The notes under the pieces were generated by a model. It made no database searches. It worked only from the letters and a program-made list of their open reading frames with translations, and was not told where the DNA came from. Positions 39,051-47,151 of a DNA stretch of 64,000 bases are shown here, one piece after another; position 1 is the stretch's first letter, and each line of letters starts with the position of its first letter. The DNA is from JAJISG01 sp964347345 (lineage in GTDB: Archaea > Thermoplasmatota > Thermoplasmata > RBG-16-68-12 > JAJISG01). Location: contig CAYFYB010000004.1 in NCBI GenBank assembly GCA_964347345.1, positions 15,919 to 79,918 on the forward strand, given 5' to 3'. Position numbers and translations under genes: made by a program.

Positions 39051-40511
39051 TTATGACAGAAGGTTGACCGTCACGTTCTTGACCCGGCAGTAGTTGTAGA
39101 CGGCTTCTAGCCCCTGCTCCCTTCCGATTCCGCTTTCCTTGAAGCCCCCGAAGGGAACTTGAGGGAAGGTGATGGGATACTCGTTGATAGAGACAATCCC
39201 CGCCTCCAGTTCTGCAGCCATGCGATGGGCCACGGAAAGGTTCTTGGTCCAGACCCCCGCGCAGAGCCCGAATTCCGTCGCGTTGGCAATTTCGAGGGCT
39301 TCGTCCACATCGGCGAAGCCAATGGTGCTGAGGACGGGGCCGAAGATCTCCTCCCTGGCAATGGTCATTGTAGGATCGACGTCGATGAAGATGGTGGGCT
39401 GAACGAAGTTCCCCTGGGCAAGCTTGGCTTCCCTTGGCCTCTCTCCTCCAACCAAAAGTCTTGCACCCTGGTTCTTACCGATGTCGATGTATCTCAGGAC
39501 CCTCTCCACCTGCTCCTTCGAAACCAGTGGACCCATCTGGCTCCCCTCATCCAACCCAGGCCCCGTTACTATGCCCTTTGCCTTCTCCCTCAGATGTTTT
39601 TGGAACTCGTCTTGGATGGACTCTTGGATGAGCAACCGTGAGCCCGCCCAGCACATCTGGCCCGCGTTCGTGAAAATCCCCCGGAGAACTCCCCGAGCGG
39701 CTCTCGCCCTGTCGGCGTCCTCCAGGACTATGTTGGGACACTTGCCCCCCAGTTCAAGCGTAACGGGGGTGATATGCTCCGCCGCGAGCTTCATGACCTC
39801 TCTGCCGGTCTCCACGGAGCCGGTGAAGGTGATGCTGTCGACGGATGGGTGGCTCGCCATGTAGCTCCCCGTCTCAGAGCCGCTACCAGGAACGACGTTG
39901 AGGACGCCCTTGGGAAGACCTGCCTGGGAGGCGATCTCCGCCAGAACGAGATTCGTCAAGGGTGCCCAGCTGGAAGGTTTCATGACTGCAGTGTTTCCGG
40001 CAGCCAGGGCCGGGGCCAGGCCCCGGGAACCCAAGACGAGTGGATAATTCCACGGCACGATGTGCGCGGTGACCCCCAAGGGCTCAACCCTTGTGTAGTC
40101 GAACCTGAGACCGGGAACGGGGATAGTCTTGCCCTCTATCTTGTCCGCTAGACCTGCGAAGTACTCCCACGTCCTGGCTGTGTACTCCACATCCCCCCTC
40201 GCCTCCTTAAGGGTCTTCCCGTTGTCCAGGCTCTCCAACCTTGCCAGGTCGGTGGCCCTTTCCCTTATGAGCGAGGCTAGCCGAGAGAGAATCCTACCCC
40301 TCTCCGTAGGGTCCATTCCCCGCCATTCCTTTCCTTCGAAGGCTTCCCGGGCGGAAGCCACGGCGAGGTCAACGTCCTCCTTAACCCCCCTTGCCACCTC
40401 CGCCAGTGGCTTGTTGTTGGCCGGGTCATAGGTGGTGAAGGTGGACCCGGATATACTCTCCTTCCAGCCGCCATCCACAAACAAAGGGTAGCGCCCCATC
40501 TCCTCGGGCAA
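39051..40511 (-). CDS. NAD(P)-dependent aldehyde dehydrogenase
   Basis: 486 residues of the ALDH superfamily: PWNYPL near the N-terminal third, FTGSVETGREVM (cofactor site), the general-base Glu in LELGGKCP, the catalytic Cys in NAGQMCWAGSR and EEIFGPVL. It oxidises an aldehyde to an acid; the substrate is unknown, and betaine-aldehyde-like or aliphatic aldehydes are possible. The start is TTG 40511, preceded by GAGGTGA with 5 nt spacing; a later ATG at 40499 is in frame. The TATA box TTAATAAT lies at 40553-40560 on the reverse strand. Confidence 0.9.
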   Translation of the reverse strand: MPEEMGRYPLFVDGGWKESISGSTFTTYDPANNKPLAEVARGVKEDVDLAVASAREAFEGKEWRGMDPTERGRILSRLASLIRERATDLARLESLDNGKTLKEARGDVEYTARTWEYFAGLADKIEGKTIPVPGLRFDYTRVEPLGVTAHIVPWNYPLVLGSRGLAPALAAGNTAVMKPSSWAPLTNLVLAEIASQAGLPKGVLNVVPGSGSETGSYMASHPSVDSITFTGSVETGREVMKLAAEHITPVTLELGGKCPNIVLEDADRARAARGVLRGIFTNAGQMCWAGSRLLIQESIQDEFQKHLREKAKGIVTGPGLDEGSQMGPLVSKEQVERVLRYIDIGKNQGARLLVGGERPREAKLAQGNFVQPTIFIDVDPTMTIAREEIFGPVLSTIGFADVDEALEIANATEFGLCAGVWTKNLSVAHRMAAELEAGIVSINEYPITFPQVPFGGFKESGIGREQGLEAVYNYCRVKNVTVNLLS

Positions 40512-40593
40512 GGTGTCACCTCGTGAGCCTGCAGCCCTTCTAGGCCAGCCACATTATTAACCGTTTCTGGTGCCCTCGGAAGGGAGAAAAGGG

Positions 40594-40662
40594 CCAGCCC
40601 GTGGAGAATGCCTGATTGTGGGTGTCCCCCGGCTCCTCCACCTCGGTCAGGCGGGCAGCTGG
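40594..40662. ncRNA. Candidate structured (pseudoknotted) RNA
   Basis: In the 239-nt space between the divergent aldehyde dehydrogenase and DUF835 genes, CCAGC (40594-40598) pairs with GCTGG (40658-40662). Inside, GTGGAG (40601-40606) pairs with CTCCAC (40636-40641), and GCCTGA (40610-40615) with TCAGGC (40647-40652); the last two cross each other, a pseudoknot. A small hairpin lies within (GGG-TGT-CCC, 40620-40628), and an imperfect hairpin follows (40672-40690). It resembles no RNA I know, and which strand is transcribed is unclear. Chance pairing is possible in such GC-rich DNA. Confidence 0.35.
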
Positions 40663-40750
40663 TTTCGGACTTCCCCGGTTTGACCCGGGATATCAGACGT
40701 GATAAGCAACGCAACAGCTATAATAGAGGGACGTAGGGATTCGAGACGCC

Positions 40751-41281
40751 GTGAGGCCTTCCCGAAGTCATTTCTCCAAGGATGACAGAGAGAGGGAGTT
40801 TCTCAGGCATCTGGCTTTCGGAAACGGTTTCGAACTGGAGGCGGGAAAGGTCTACCTGGCCAAGGAGGCGAAACCAGAAAGAGGAGCCGAGGCGTTTGCC
40901 CATCTCCTCCATCGCGGCTTTCACGGCCTTCACGTCACCCGTCAGCACCCGCATAATCTGAGGAAGAGGAACAATATGGGCCGGTGTAGGGTCGTGTGGC
41001 TCAGCAGTACTCTGGGAGAGGACTACGTTGACCCACACAACCTTGGCTCCCTCATCAGTCTGATAGGAGTTTTCCTGCAGGGCAACCGTAGACCCGCCGT
41101 CCTACTCGACGGCCTCGAATTCCTCACAATCAACAACGATTTTCACAGGATTCTGAACTTCGTCGAGTACCTCAATGAGATCGTCATGGGGACGGGAAGC
41201 ATCCTCCTACTATCAGTTGATGAACGGGCCTTTCAGAAGAGGGAGATGGCCCTGTTGGAGAAGAATGTGACTTTCTTGTGA
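40751..41281 (+). CDS. DUF835-domain protein
   Basis: About 176 residues. The C-terminal half fits DUF835 (PAVLLDGLEFL, NDFHRILNFVEYLNEIV, LLLSVDERAFQKRE), a domain frequent in archaeal signalling proteins, often joined to PAS or response-regulator domains but standing alone here. The N-terminal part (FGNGFELEAGKVYLA) belongs to the same fold. GTG 40751 is about 38 nt after the TATA box GCTATAATAG. The function of the domain is unknown. Confidence 0.7.
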   Translation: MRPSRSHFSKDDREREFLRHLAFGNGFELEAGKVYLAKEAKPERGAEAFAHLLHRGFHGLHVTRQHPHNLRKRNNMGRCRVVWLSSTLGEDYVDPHNLGSLISLIGVFLQGNRRPAVLLDGLEFLTINNDFHRILNFVEYLNEIVMGTGSILLLSVDERAFQKREMALLEKNVTFL

Positions 41282-41472
41282 TGCCTGTCCGCGATGCGTT
41301 CGAGTGGACCTCGAGGGCTGTACCGCCTTCGCCTAGAGACCTCGGCTTGCCCCCGGAAGTCCGTGACTTTGTGGACGAAGCCCACGGGCTCGACCTCCCG
41401 AGAGGGCGAGGGACCGGAGGCGGAAGCTCCGGGTTGTTCATTTCTGTGTTACTGTTCGGTGGGTTGCGATGA
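41281..41472 (+). CDS. 63-residue hypothetical protein, coupled to DUF835
   Basis: Its ATG overlaps the stop of the DUF835 gene (TGATG), which suggests coupled translation. The protein is Pro/Gly-rich, with LPPEVRDFVDEAHGLDLP and a Gly-rich stretch before a hydrophobic end. No family is recognised. The reading frame could be fortuitous. Confidence 0.4.
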   Translation: MPVRDAFEWTSRAVPPSPRDLGLPPEVRDFVDEAHGLDLPRGRGTGGGSSGLFISVLLFGGLR

Positions 41473-41519
41473 ATCAGAACAATTCACCACCTGCGAAATT
41501 CTTATAAGTTGAGGAATTT

Positions 41520-44252
41520 ATGGCTGCAGTTATGCCGCGGAGGAAAACGGGTAAGGGGAGGCGAATCAGTTACTACAAGAAGAAGTTCTTTTTCTCAATA
41601 AGGGAGCGAATTCTGCTCCACCTCTCCGAGTACAGCATGTATGAGAATGAGCTTGAGGCTCCTGATGAGCTCACTCAGTTTGGGATAGCAGATGTGGTCC
41701 TTGCCGGACGGAGCACATGCTCCAAGCTCCTGCAGGAGATGGAGGACAGGGGGTTGCTCTACGGACGGAGGGCTCACGTTCCATCAGGGAAGATCCGGCG
41801 AACCGTCTACTTCCTCACACCGAGGGGTCAGATACAGGCGCAGAAAGTCAAGAAGAAGGTGGAGGAGACGGCCGTGAGGGTGAAGACTTCCTCTGGAGAG
41901 TTCAAGAAGCTCAGGGTGGTGGACATTCCCCGGGAGGTGCCGGTATACGCTCCCTTAGTGGACGTAGTCTGCCATATCAGCCGAGGGGTCTTCGACGTGG
42001 AGAGCTTCGCCGACAGGGTGAAGTCCAGGAGGGAGAGGGTCGCCTTCCTCGGCACGATGCCCCGCCTACGCCACTTCTTCGACAGGACCAGGGAGCAGGC
42101 AGTCATCAGTAAGTGGCTGAAGTCACCCGGCCAGAGGCTCCTCGTCGTATATGGATTGCCCGGGGTCGGGAAGACGACCCTTGCAGGGAAGGTCGTGTTG
42201 GGAATGAAGGATGAGATGAGCGTCTTCTGGCATCGCATCCACGAGTGGAGCACACCCAGAAGCGTCGCCCACCAGATTGGGGAGTTCCTGGCCCGCCTGA
42301 ACAAGAAGGACCTCCTTCTGTACATGGAAACCCGCGAAGTAGTCGATATGGCGGAGGTGTTCTTCCTTCTAGAGAAGAACCTCAGCGACCTGAAGGCCCT
42401 CATGGTATTCGACGACTATGACAAAGCAGGGACACAACTGGACGAATTCTTCTCCAGCTTCAAGGACATCCTAGAGAGGGTGAAGGGGCCCAAGGTTATG
42501 GTGGCCTCTCGCACCCTGCCCAAGTTCTACGATCGGCGGGACGTGAAGGTGAAGAACATGGTGGAGGAACTGTCCCTGGAGGGCCTGGACAGGGAGGGAG
42601 CGGTAACCCTCCTGACACTGAAGAATATCTCGGAGCCTGATCTTGACTCGATCTACTCCCAGACTCAAGGTCACCCTCTCTTCTTGGAACTGATTCAGGG
42701 ACCGGAGGTTGCTGACACCAGGGACATTGACAAGTTCTTGGATGAGGAAGTGTCGAGTCGGCTGATGGACGTGGAAAGGAGAGTTCTTAGCCTGGCCTCT
42801 GTGTTCAGGAAGCCTGTCCACGTGGATGCTCTCTTCCTAGACGATGACGTTGACTTCGTCGTAATCACGTCTCTTAGCGACCAGTCCTTGCTGAAGGAGA
42901 GCACCCCGAAGGTATTCGATCTGCACGACCTGCTGAAGACCTTCCATTATGGGAGGCTCACTCCCGCAATGAGAAAGAGATACCACGCCTGGGCCGCGAA
43001 GTTCTACACTTCTAGGGAGACCCCGGCCGACCTCGTGGAGGCCCAGCATCACTTACTACAGGCAGGAAACCCGTCGGGTGCTGCCCAGTCGGCGATAGAA
43101 AACGGGAGGCGGATAATCAACAGCGGGTACCCAGACGAGTTCCTGAAGATCCTCGAAGCTCTAAAGGGCTCCAAGCTGAGCAAGGAGGTCATCGCTCAGA
43201 TCAGGCTCCTGGAGGGACACGTGATGCACCTTCTAGGTGACTGGGACGTGGCCCTCAGCATCTACAGGCGGGTGGCCGAGGATGCTAAGAAATTGGGTAG
43301 CGGCAGGCTCGAAGCTGAAGCTCGCCAATGTGTTGGTGACATCCTGCTCAACAAGGGGGAGTACGGTGAGGCGGAGGCAGAACTTCAGAAGAGCCTGAAG
43401 ATCTACAACAGGCTCGATGACATGGATGGGCAGGCCGAGGCCCTTTACTTCCTGGGGTTCATCCGAAACAATAACAGCGATTTCATGGAGGCGTACCGCG
43501 CTTTCAGGAAGGGAATGAGACGTGTCCTTCAGACGGGCAATAAGGCCGTAACCGCAAAGCTCCTCTATGCCTTCGGTGTCAACTACAGCCAGCGGGGCAA
43601 TCAGAAGAAGGCCGTGTCCTACAAGGAAAGGGCCCTGAGCATATTCGAGGAAATCAGGGACCTCCACCAGCTGTCTAGGGTCTATACAGGACTGGGGGCC
43701 AGCTATCAGGAGCTGGGCGACCTCGATGAGGCCCTGAAGTTCTATGAAAGGGGCATCGAGCTTTCCAGGCTCACAGGCGACCAGAGAACTCTGGCCTATG
43801 CCCTTCAGAACGCTTCGGGCGTGTACCTGCATCGGGACAAGAAAGACAAAGCAGACGCGATGATTAATGAAGCCGCAGCCATCTTCCGCAGAATCGGGGA
43901 GAAGAGGAAGATTGGTTGGTCAAGGCTCTATGAAGGCGTCATGGACTTCGTGAGGGGCGATCCTGACAAGGCCGTCACAGCCTGGACCGAAGGGCTTGGA
44001 CAGCTTCAGGCCCTGAAGGACAAGAGGGGGGTGGCTCTCTTCAACCTGACCATCGCGAGGGTCTACTCAGGTAGCGGCGACATCATCTCAGCCGCGAGGC
44101 ACCTGAAGGACGCCGAGAAGGCGGCAAGGGATATCGGCCACGAACTGATAATGGAGCAGGTGGACGGCGAGAAGGCGTACGTCGACGCCATCTCGAGGGG
44201 GGAGGCGGTCCCCGAGGGCATCAAGAGGATAACGAAGCCTGGCCTTCGCTAA
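41520..44252 (+). CDS. STAND-type ATPase: winged helix, NTPase and TPR repeats
   Basis: 910 residues. An N-terminal winged helix (about 25-110, RERILLHLSEY ... STCSKLLQEMEDRGLL) is followed by a STAND/NB-ARC-like NTPase with Walker A GLPGVGKTT (about 213-221) and Walker B LMVFDDYD (about 293-300). A helical region and roughly eight TPR repeats (about 560-890; GLGASYQELGDLDEALKFYERG is one) complete it. Such proteins act as ATP-switched signalling or transcription factors, the TPRs sensing a partner. The TATA box CTTATAAG at 41501-41508 fits a start at ATG 41532 better, though ATG 41520 has GAGGAA before it. Confidence 0.82.
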   Translation: MAAVMPRRKTGKGRRISYYKKKFFFSIRERILLHLSEYSMYENELEAPDELTQFGIADVVLAGRSTCSKLLQEMEDRGLLYGRRAHVPSGKIRRTVYFLTPRGQIQAQKVKKKVEETAVRVKTSSGEFKKLRVVDIPREVPVYAPLVDVVCHISRGVFDVESFADRVKSRRERVAFLGTMPRLRHFFDRTREQAVISKWLKSPGQRLLVVYGLPGVGKTTLAGKVVLGMKDEMSVFWHRIHEWSTPRSVAHQIGEFLARLNKKDLLLYMETREVVDMAEVFFLLEKNLSDLKALMVFDDYDKAGTQLDEFFSSFKDILERVKGPKVMVASRTLPKFYDRRDVKVKNMVEELSLEGLDREGAVTLLTLKNISEPDLDSIYSQTQGHPLFLELIQGPEVADTRDIDKFLDEEVSSRLMDVERRVLSLASVFRKPVHVDALFLDDDVDFVVITSLSDQSLLKESTPKVFDLHDLLKTFHYGRLTPAMRKRYHAWAAKFYTSRETPADLVEAQHHLLQAGNPSGAAQSAIENGRRIINSGYPDEFLKILEALKGSKLSKEVIAQIRLLEGHVMHLLGDWDVALSIYRRVAEDAKKLGSGRLEAEARQCVGDILLNKGEYGEAEAELQKSLKIYNRLDDMDGQAEALYFLGFIRNNNSDFMEAYRAFRKGMRRVLQTGNKAVTAKLLYAFGVNYSQRGNQKKAVSYKERALSIFEEIRDLHQLSRVYTGLGASYQELGDLDEALKFYERGIELSRLTGDQRTLAYALQNASGVYLHRDKKDKADAMINEAAAIFRRIGEKRKIGWSRLYEGVMDFVRGDPDKAVTAWTEGLGQLQALKDKRGVALFNLTIARVYSGSGDIISAARHLKDAEKAARDIGHELIMEQVDGEKAYVDAISRGEAVPEGIKRITKPGLR

Positions 44253-44280
44253 TCCGAGCCCTCGATATGCCTACAGCAAT

Positions 44281-44354
44281 AACCCGGCAAGCCTAGCTGG
44301 GTTCATCTGGGGGCGGTAAGGGTCCGCCCATACTTTCACCTCCCCAGCCCCCAG
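44281..44354 (+). other. Pair of inverted repeats after the STAND gene
   Basis: AACCCGGC (44281-44288) pairs with GCTGGGTT (44296-44303), an 8-bp stem with one G-T. CTGGGGGC (44307-44314) pairs perfectly with GCCCCCAG (44347-44354). A shorter stem GGGCGG/CCGCCC (44311-44316, 44324-44329) overlaps the second stem and would exclude it. It lies about 30 nt after the STAND stop and before the arcS promoter, so it may be a 3' end or terminator, or a switchable RNA. Confidence 0.4.
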
Positions 44355-44417
44355 TCGAGTTCAGTTACTATCTAGATTTCATGAACAATTTCCTTATTCG
44401 TGTCGGGTCTAGGCCAG

Positions 44418-44426
44418 CTTTAATAG
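44418..44426 (+). promoter_or_regulatory. TATA box of arcS
   Basis: GCTTTAATAGC, centred about 26 nt before GTG 44448, predicts a leaderless arcS transcript. Confidence 0.6.
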
Positions 44427-44447
44427 CGACACCACCATCCTTGGGCC

Positions 44448-46211
44448 GTGTACGAGGTCCTAGAGCGGTGTGGGATGGCCAGGAGGGGCCTCCTTAGGAC
44501 CGGGGATGCAGAAGTTGCCACTCCAAACGTCCTCCTCGTTCGCGTCAAGGACACGCAGGATATCGAGTGGGCTGAGGCCTTTTTGTCTACGAAGAGGTCC
44601 TCGAAGTCCATACTAATGAGGGACGTCCAGGAGATGGGGCCATCCACCCCTCCACCCGTCTCTCGGCCGCTCTCCCTGGCTAGCTTGGAATTCCCGCCAG
44701 AGGAGGATATTGGAGACGTCTCCTTCCTGGCAGATCCTCATGGAGCGGGGAAGTCCAGGAAGGAAGTAGTGGCATTTCAGAACACAGTAGAGTTCACTCG
44801 GTACCCTAAGAGATTCGTGCGCCAGTTCATTTCACTGAGAGAAGCTGCGGGGTATCAGAGGGCGGTATACGCGCCCCTCCTGGCGACGCCTGCCAACCTC
44901 CCCATGCTCATCTACTGCGGAGTAGACCTGGTGGACGGGCTGAGGGTCCACTATGATAGCCGGAAGGGGTACTTCCACACCCCTGATGGGAGGCTGCCCT
45001 CTGAGGAGCTTGAGGACTGGCCCTGCATGTGCCCGGCTTGTGAGCAACATAACCTGCTTGAGCACAACCTCCGGGCGTTGATTGTTGAGCTTCGGAAATC
45101 GCGGACGGCCATCAGTACAGGCAGATTGCGAGAACTGGTGGAACAGAGGGTATCCAATGATCCCTGGATGACGGCTGTCCTGAGGGAACTCGACTATCGA
45201 TGCTATGAGTGGCAGGAAATCCACTTTCCCGTCGTGGGTCCCCCCCTGAGGGCCTACTCGGCGGAATCGCTATTCAGGCCCGAGGTGCTCAGGTTTCGTC
45301 GGAGAGTGCTGGAAAGGTATTCGAAACCCCCTTCAGCCAAGGTCCTCCTCTTGCTGCCCTGCTCAGCTCGGAAGCCCTACTCCTCCTCAAAGTCTCATAG
45401 ACTCATCAGGAGTGTCATACGCGCCGCGGGAAACCCCTGGGCTGTACACGTGGTCGTTGTCACCTCGCCGTTGGGCATCGTGCCTTCGGAGCTGGAGCTG
45501 TTTCATCCGGTTCGGAGTTATGATATTCCCGTCACAGGTGACTGGAGCAAGGATGAGGCTGCAGTCCTGCAGGAAGAGATCGAGGGCTACCTCCGTGCCA
45601 ACGAATACGAGGCCACAATCCTCCACCTTGGCCCTGAGGCCAAGCTAGTGGAATCGATCTTGGAGGACGTGGTGGTGACGTCCCGGGATGATCCCCGATC
45701 CACCGAGGCGCTGCAAGCGCTCCAGGTTGCTCTAGAGGAGGCGACCTCCGACGTGGCAACTGTCCCGGCGTGGATCCGGAGGCAGGAGGACCTTCAGTCC
45801 ATGGCGCGGTTTCAGTTCGGACCTGGCGCTGAAGCCCTGGTCGATGATTGCACCATTAAGGGCAGGTATCCCAACTTTCGGCTCTTCGCAGGTGGGCAAC
45901 AGGTGGCAGCTCTGACCGGAGCGAGGGGGATGTTCTCCCTCACCTTGGAGGGTGGGGGCATTCTTGCTGACAAGAACCTCTACTGCGTCGAGATTGATGA
46001 TTTCTTCCCAGAGGGAAACGTGTTCGCTGTAGGGGTCCTCGAAGCCCACGAGGAGGTTCGAGTCGGCGATGACGTCGTGGTCTGCCACGAAAATGAGGTT
46101 CGGGCCGTGGGGGTGGCGAGAATGAACCCAGTGGAGATGAGGTACAGCAACCGTGGAGAGGCGGTGAGGGTGCGCCATCGCGCGAAAAAGGCGACTGAAA
46201 CCTCTGAGTGA
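44448..46211 (+). CDS. arcS: Archaeosine synthase (ArcS)
   Basis: 587 residues, a relative of archaeal tRNA-guanine transglycosylase. The ArcS core motif LLPCSARKPYSSSKSHR is present near residue 303, a Cys pair C-x-C-x2-C (CMCPAC) near 192, and a C-terminal PUA domain (about 505-580, AGGQQVAALTGARGMFSLTLEG region onwards). ArcS converts preQ0 at tRNA position 15 to archaeosine or to its lysine adduct. The GTG start is exactly at the predicted TSS. Start and length agree with the family. Confidence 0.9.
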   Translation: MYEVLERCGMARRGLLRTGDAEVATPNVLLVRVKDTQDIEWAEAFLSTKRSSKSILMRDVQEMGPSTPPPVSRPLSLASLEFPPEEDIGDVSFLADPHGAGKSRKEVVAFQNTVEFTRYPKRFVRQFISLREAAGYQRAVYAPLLATPANLPMLIYCGVDLVDGLRVHYDSRKGYFHTPDGRLPSEELEDWPCMCPACEQHNLLEHNLRALIVELRKSRTAISTGRLRELVEQRVSNDPWMTAVLRELDYRCYEWQEIHFPVVGPPLRAYSAESLFRPEVLRFRRRVLERYSKPPSAKVLLLLPCSARKPYSSSKSHRLIRSVIRAAGNPWAVHVVVVTSPLGIVPSELELFHPVRSYDIPVTGDWSKDEAAVLQEEIEGYLRANEYEATILHLGPEAKLVESILEDVVVTSRDDPRSTEALQALQVALEEATSDVATVPAWIRRQEDLQSMARFQFGPGAEALVDDCTIKGRYPNFRLFAGGQQVAALTGARGMFSLTLEGGGILADKNLYCVEIDDFFPEGNVFAVGVLEAHEEVRVGDDVVVCHENEVRAVGVARMNPVEMRYSNRGEAVRVRHRAKKATETSE

Positions 46212-46300
46212 ATTCGCTTTCCCGCTGACTGAACTTTCACTTTCGGCGACCTCCCCCCTTTCGCTATTTATATACCCACATGCTGGGAGGGGTAGATAGC

Positions 46301-46408
46301 ATGGCTGAAGAGGAATGCTACAGCTGGGAAGAGGTGTACAGGGCGTACGGATGCTCTCCCAGGTACCTCCTTGAGGACGAGGAAACGATGATCCCATCCC
46401 TGGGGTAG
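46301..46408 (+). CDS. 35-residue acidic hypothetical protein
   Basis: An ATG frame with GGGAGGGG about 8 nt upstream and a TATA box (CTATTTATATA, 46264-46274) about 30 nt away, so a very short leader. The product is acidic, with two Cys, and has SWEEVYRAYGCSPRYLLEDEE. No family is known; the promoter and ribosome site make expression likely. Confidence 0.5.
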   Translation: MAEEECYSWEEVYRAYGCSPRYLLEDEETMIPSLG

Positions 46409-46485
46409 GCAGGGTCGCAGGCCTTGCCTATCTCTCCTTTTGGGCCGGTAAAGGTTAAAGAACGAATTGACGCTTCCTACCCCAG

Positions 46486-46571
46486 GCAGGCGTAGTCTAG
46501 TCTGGTAGGACCTTGGCCTTCCATGGGTTCGGAGAGAGCCAACAGCCCGGGTTCGAATCCCGGCGCCTGCA
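46486..46571 (+). tRNA. tRNA-Gly(TCC) with a 13-nt intron
   Basis: Acceptor GCAGGCG/CGCCTGC with discriminator A at 46571, T arm CCGGG-TTCGAAT-CCCGG, anticodon stem TTGGC/GCCAA. The loop reads CTTCCA^A with anticodon TCC at 46520-46522 once the intron 46524-46536 is removed at position 37/38. Central helix CTTC/GGAG and bulges CAT and AGA can form, but only about six intron bases are left, so the inner helix of the bulge-helix-bulge is nearly missing. CCA is not encoded. A TATA-like GGTTAAAG lies about 30 nt upstream. Confidence 0.93.
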
Positions 46572-46937
46572 TCACGGGCAGGTCATCTTCGGCCAATTTG
46601 CGGAAATCGGCGGCGGGAACTTCAGGAAAGTGAGTCTGATAGCAGTGGTTCCTCGATGGACAAACCGTGCTATGCATTCTCGTGTGAAACCGCGTGAGAA
46701 CATGGGACGCCCTTTCCCCTCATCACACAGCGTCTGCCGGCCGGGTGCATCTCTCGCTCCAAGCCCGTGTGAGATGTCAGAGATGTTCGTGGACGTCCAA
46801 GGGGAAGGGCATGCCAAGAAGCCTCAAGGATGTCAAGGTCTTCATGGACTTGGAACGGCTAGCCAGCTTCGTATAGAGGCGAGGAACCGGTCATAATACG
46901 TGGGAGGGGACGCATCGTAGAGGACCAAGAGGAGTTC
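46572..46937 (+). other. Gene-poor stretch after tRNA-Gly
   Basis: 366 nt without a convincing gene. A GTG frame at 46694-46876 contains RCQRCS and a helical tail (KDVKVFMDLERLASF) but lacks a clear ribosome site. The next small frame (46938) looks coding for another 60 nt upstream (GRGRIVEDQEEF) with no start codon before an in-frame TAG near 46862. The stretch may hold decayed genes or an undescribed small RNA. I cannot decide. Confidence 0.35.
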
Positions 46938-47078
46938 GTGGTGAGAACACAGGAACATGTTGACAAGTACCGTCTATTGCCTGACGGCGCTGGAAGGGAT
47001 GCCCTCGGCATACCCCTTTTTGAAGGTGGGGTGCGATGCGTAGTCGAGGTCATTCCAGAACAGACGATTTTCTGGTGA
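46938..47078 (+). CDS. 46-residue hypothetical protein
   Basis: A GTG frame (GTG GTG) preceded by GAGGAG and by a TATA-like CATAATAC at about 46893-46899. The product starts MVRTQEHVDKYRLLPDG, contains DALGIPLFEGGVRC and ends in TIFW. No family is recognised. The open frame continues upstream without a start codon, so it may be the rest of a longer, broken gene. Confidence 0.4.
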   Translation: MVRTQEHVDKYRLLPDGAGRDALGIPLFEGGVRCVVEVIPEQTIFW

Positions 47079-47151
47079 AGGGTCCTCTTCCTGCTGTGCG
47101 TTTCCCAGAAAAATCCTTATAGCCCTTACCTCCATACGCCCGGCGGAAGGG

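Noticed and set aside
40590..40700. RNase P-like GGGGAAGTCCG on the reverse strand of the aldehyde dehydrogenase/DUF835 spacer
   Set aside because: The 239-nt spacer is short for RNase P RNA and I find no second conserved core such as ACAGAA; kept only as an unknown structured region.
41520..44252. Defence island around the STAND ATPase
   Set aside because: No nuclease, reverse transcriptase, toxin, restriction or CRISPR gene lies near; neighbours are housekeeping genes.
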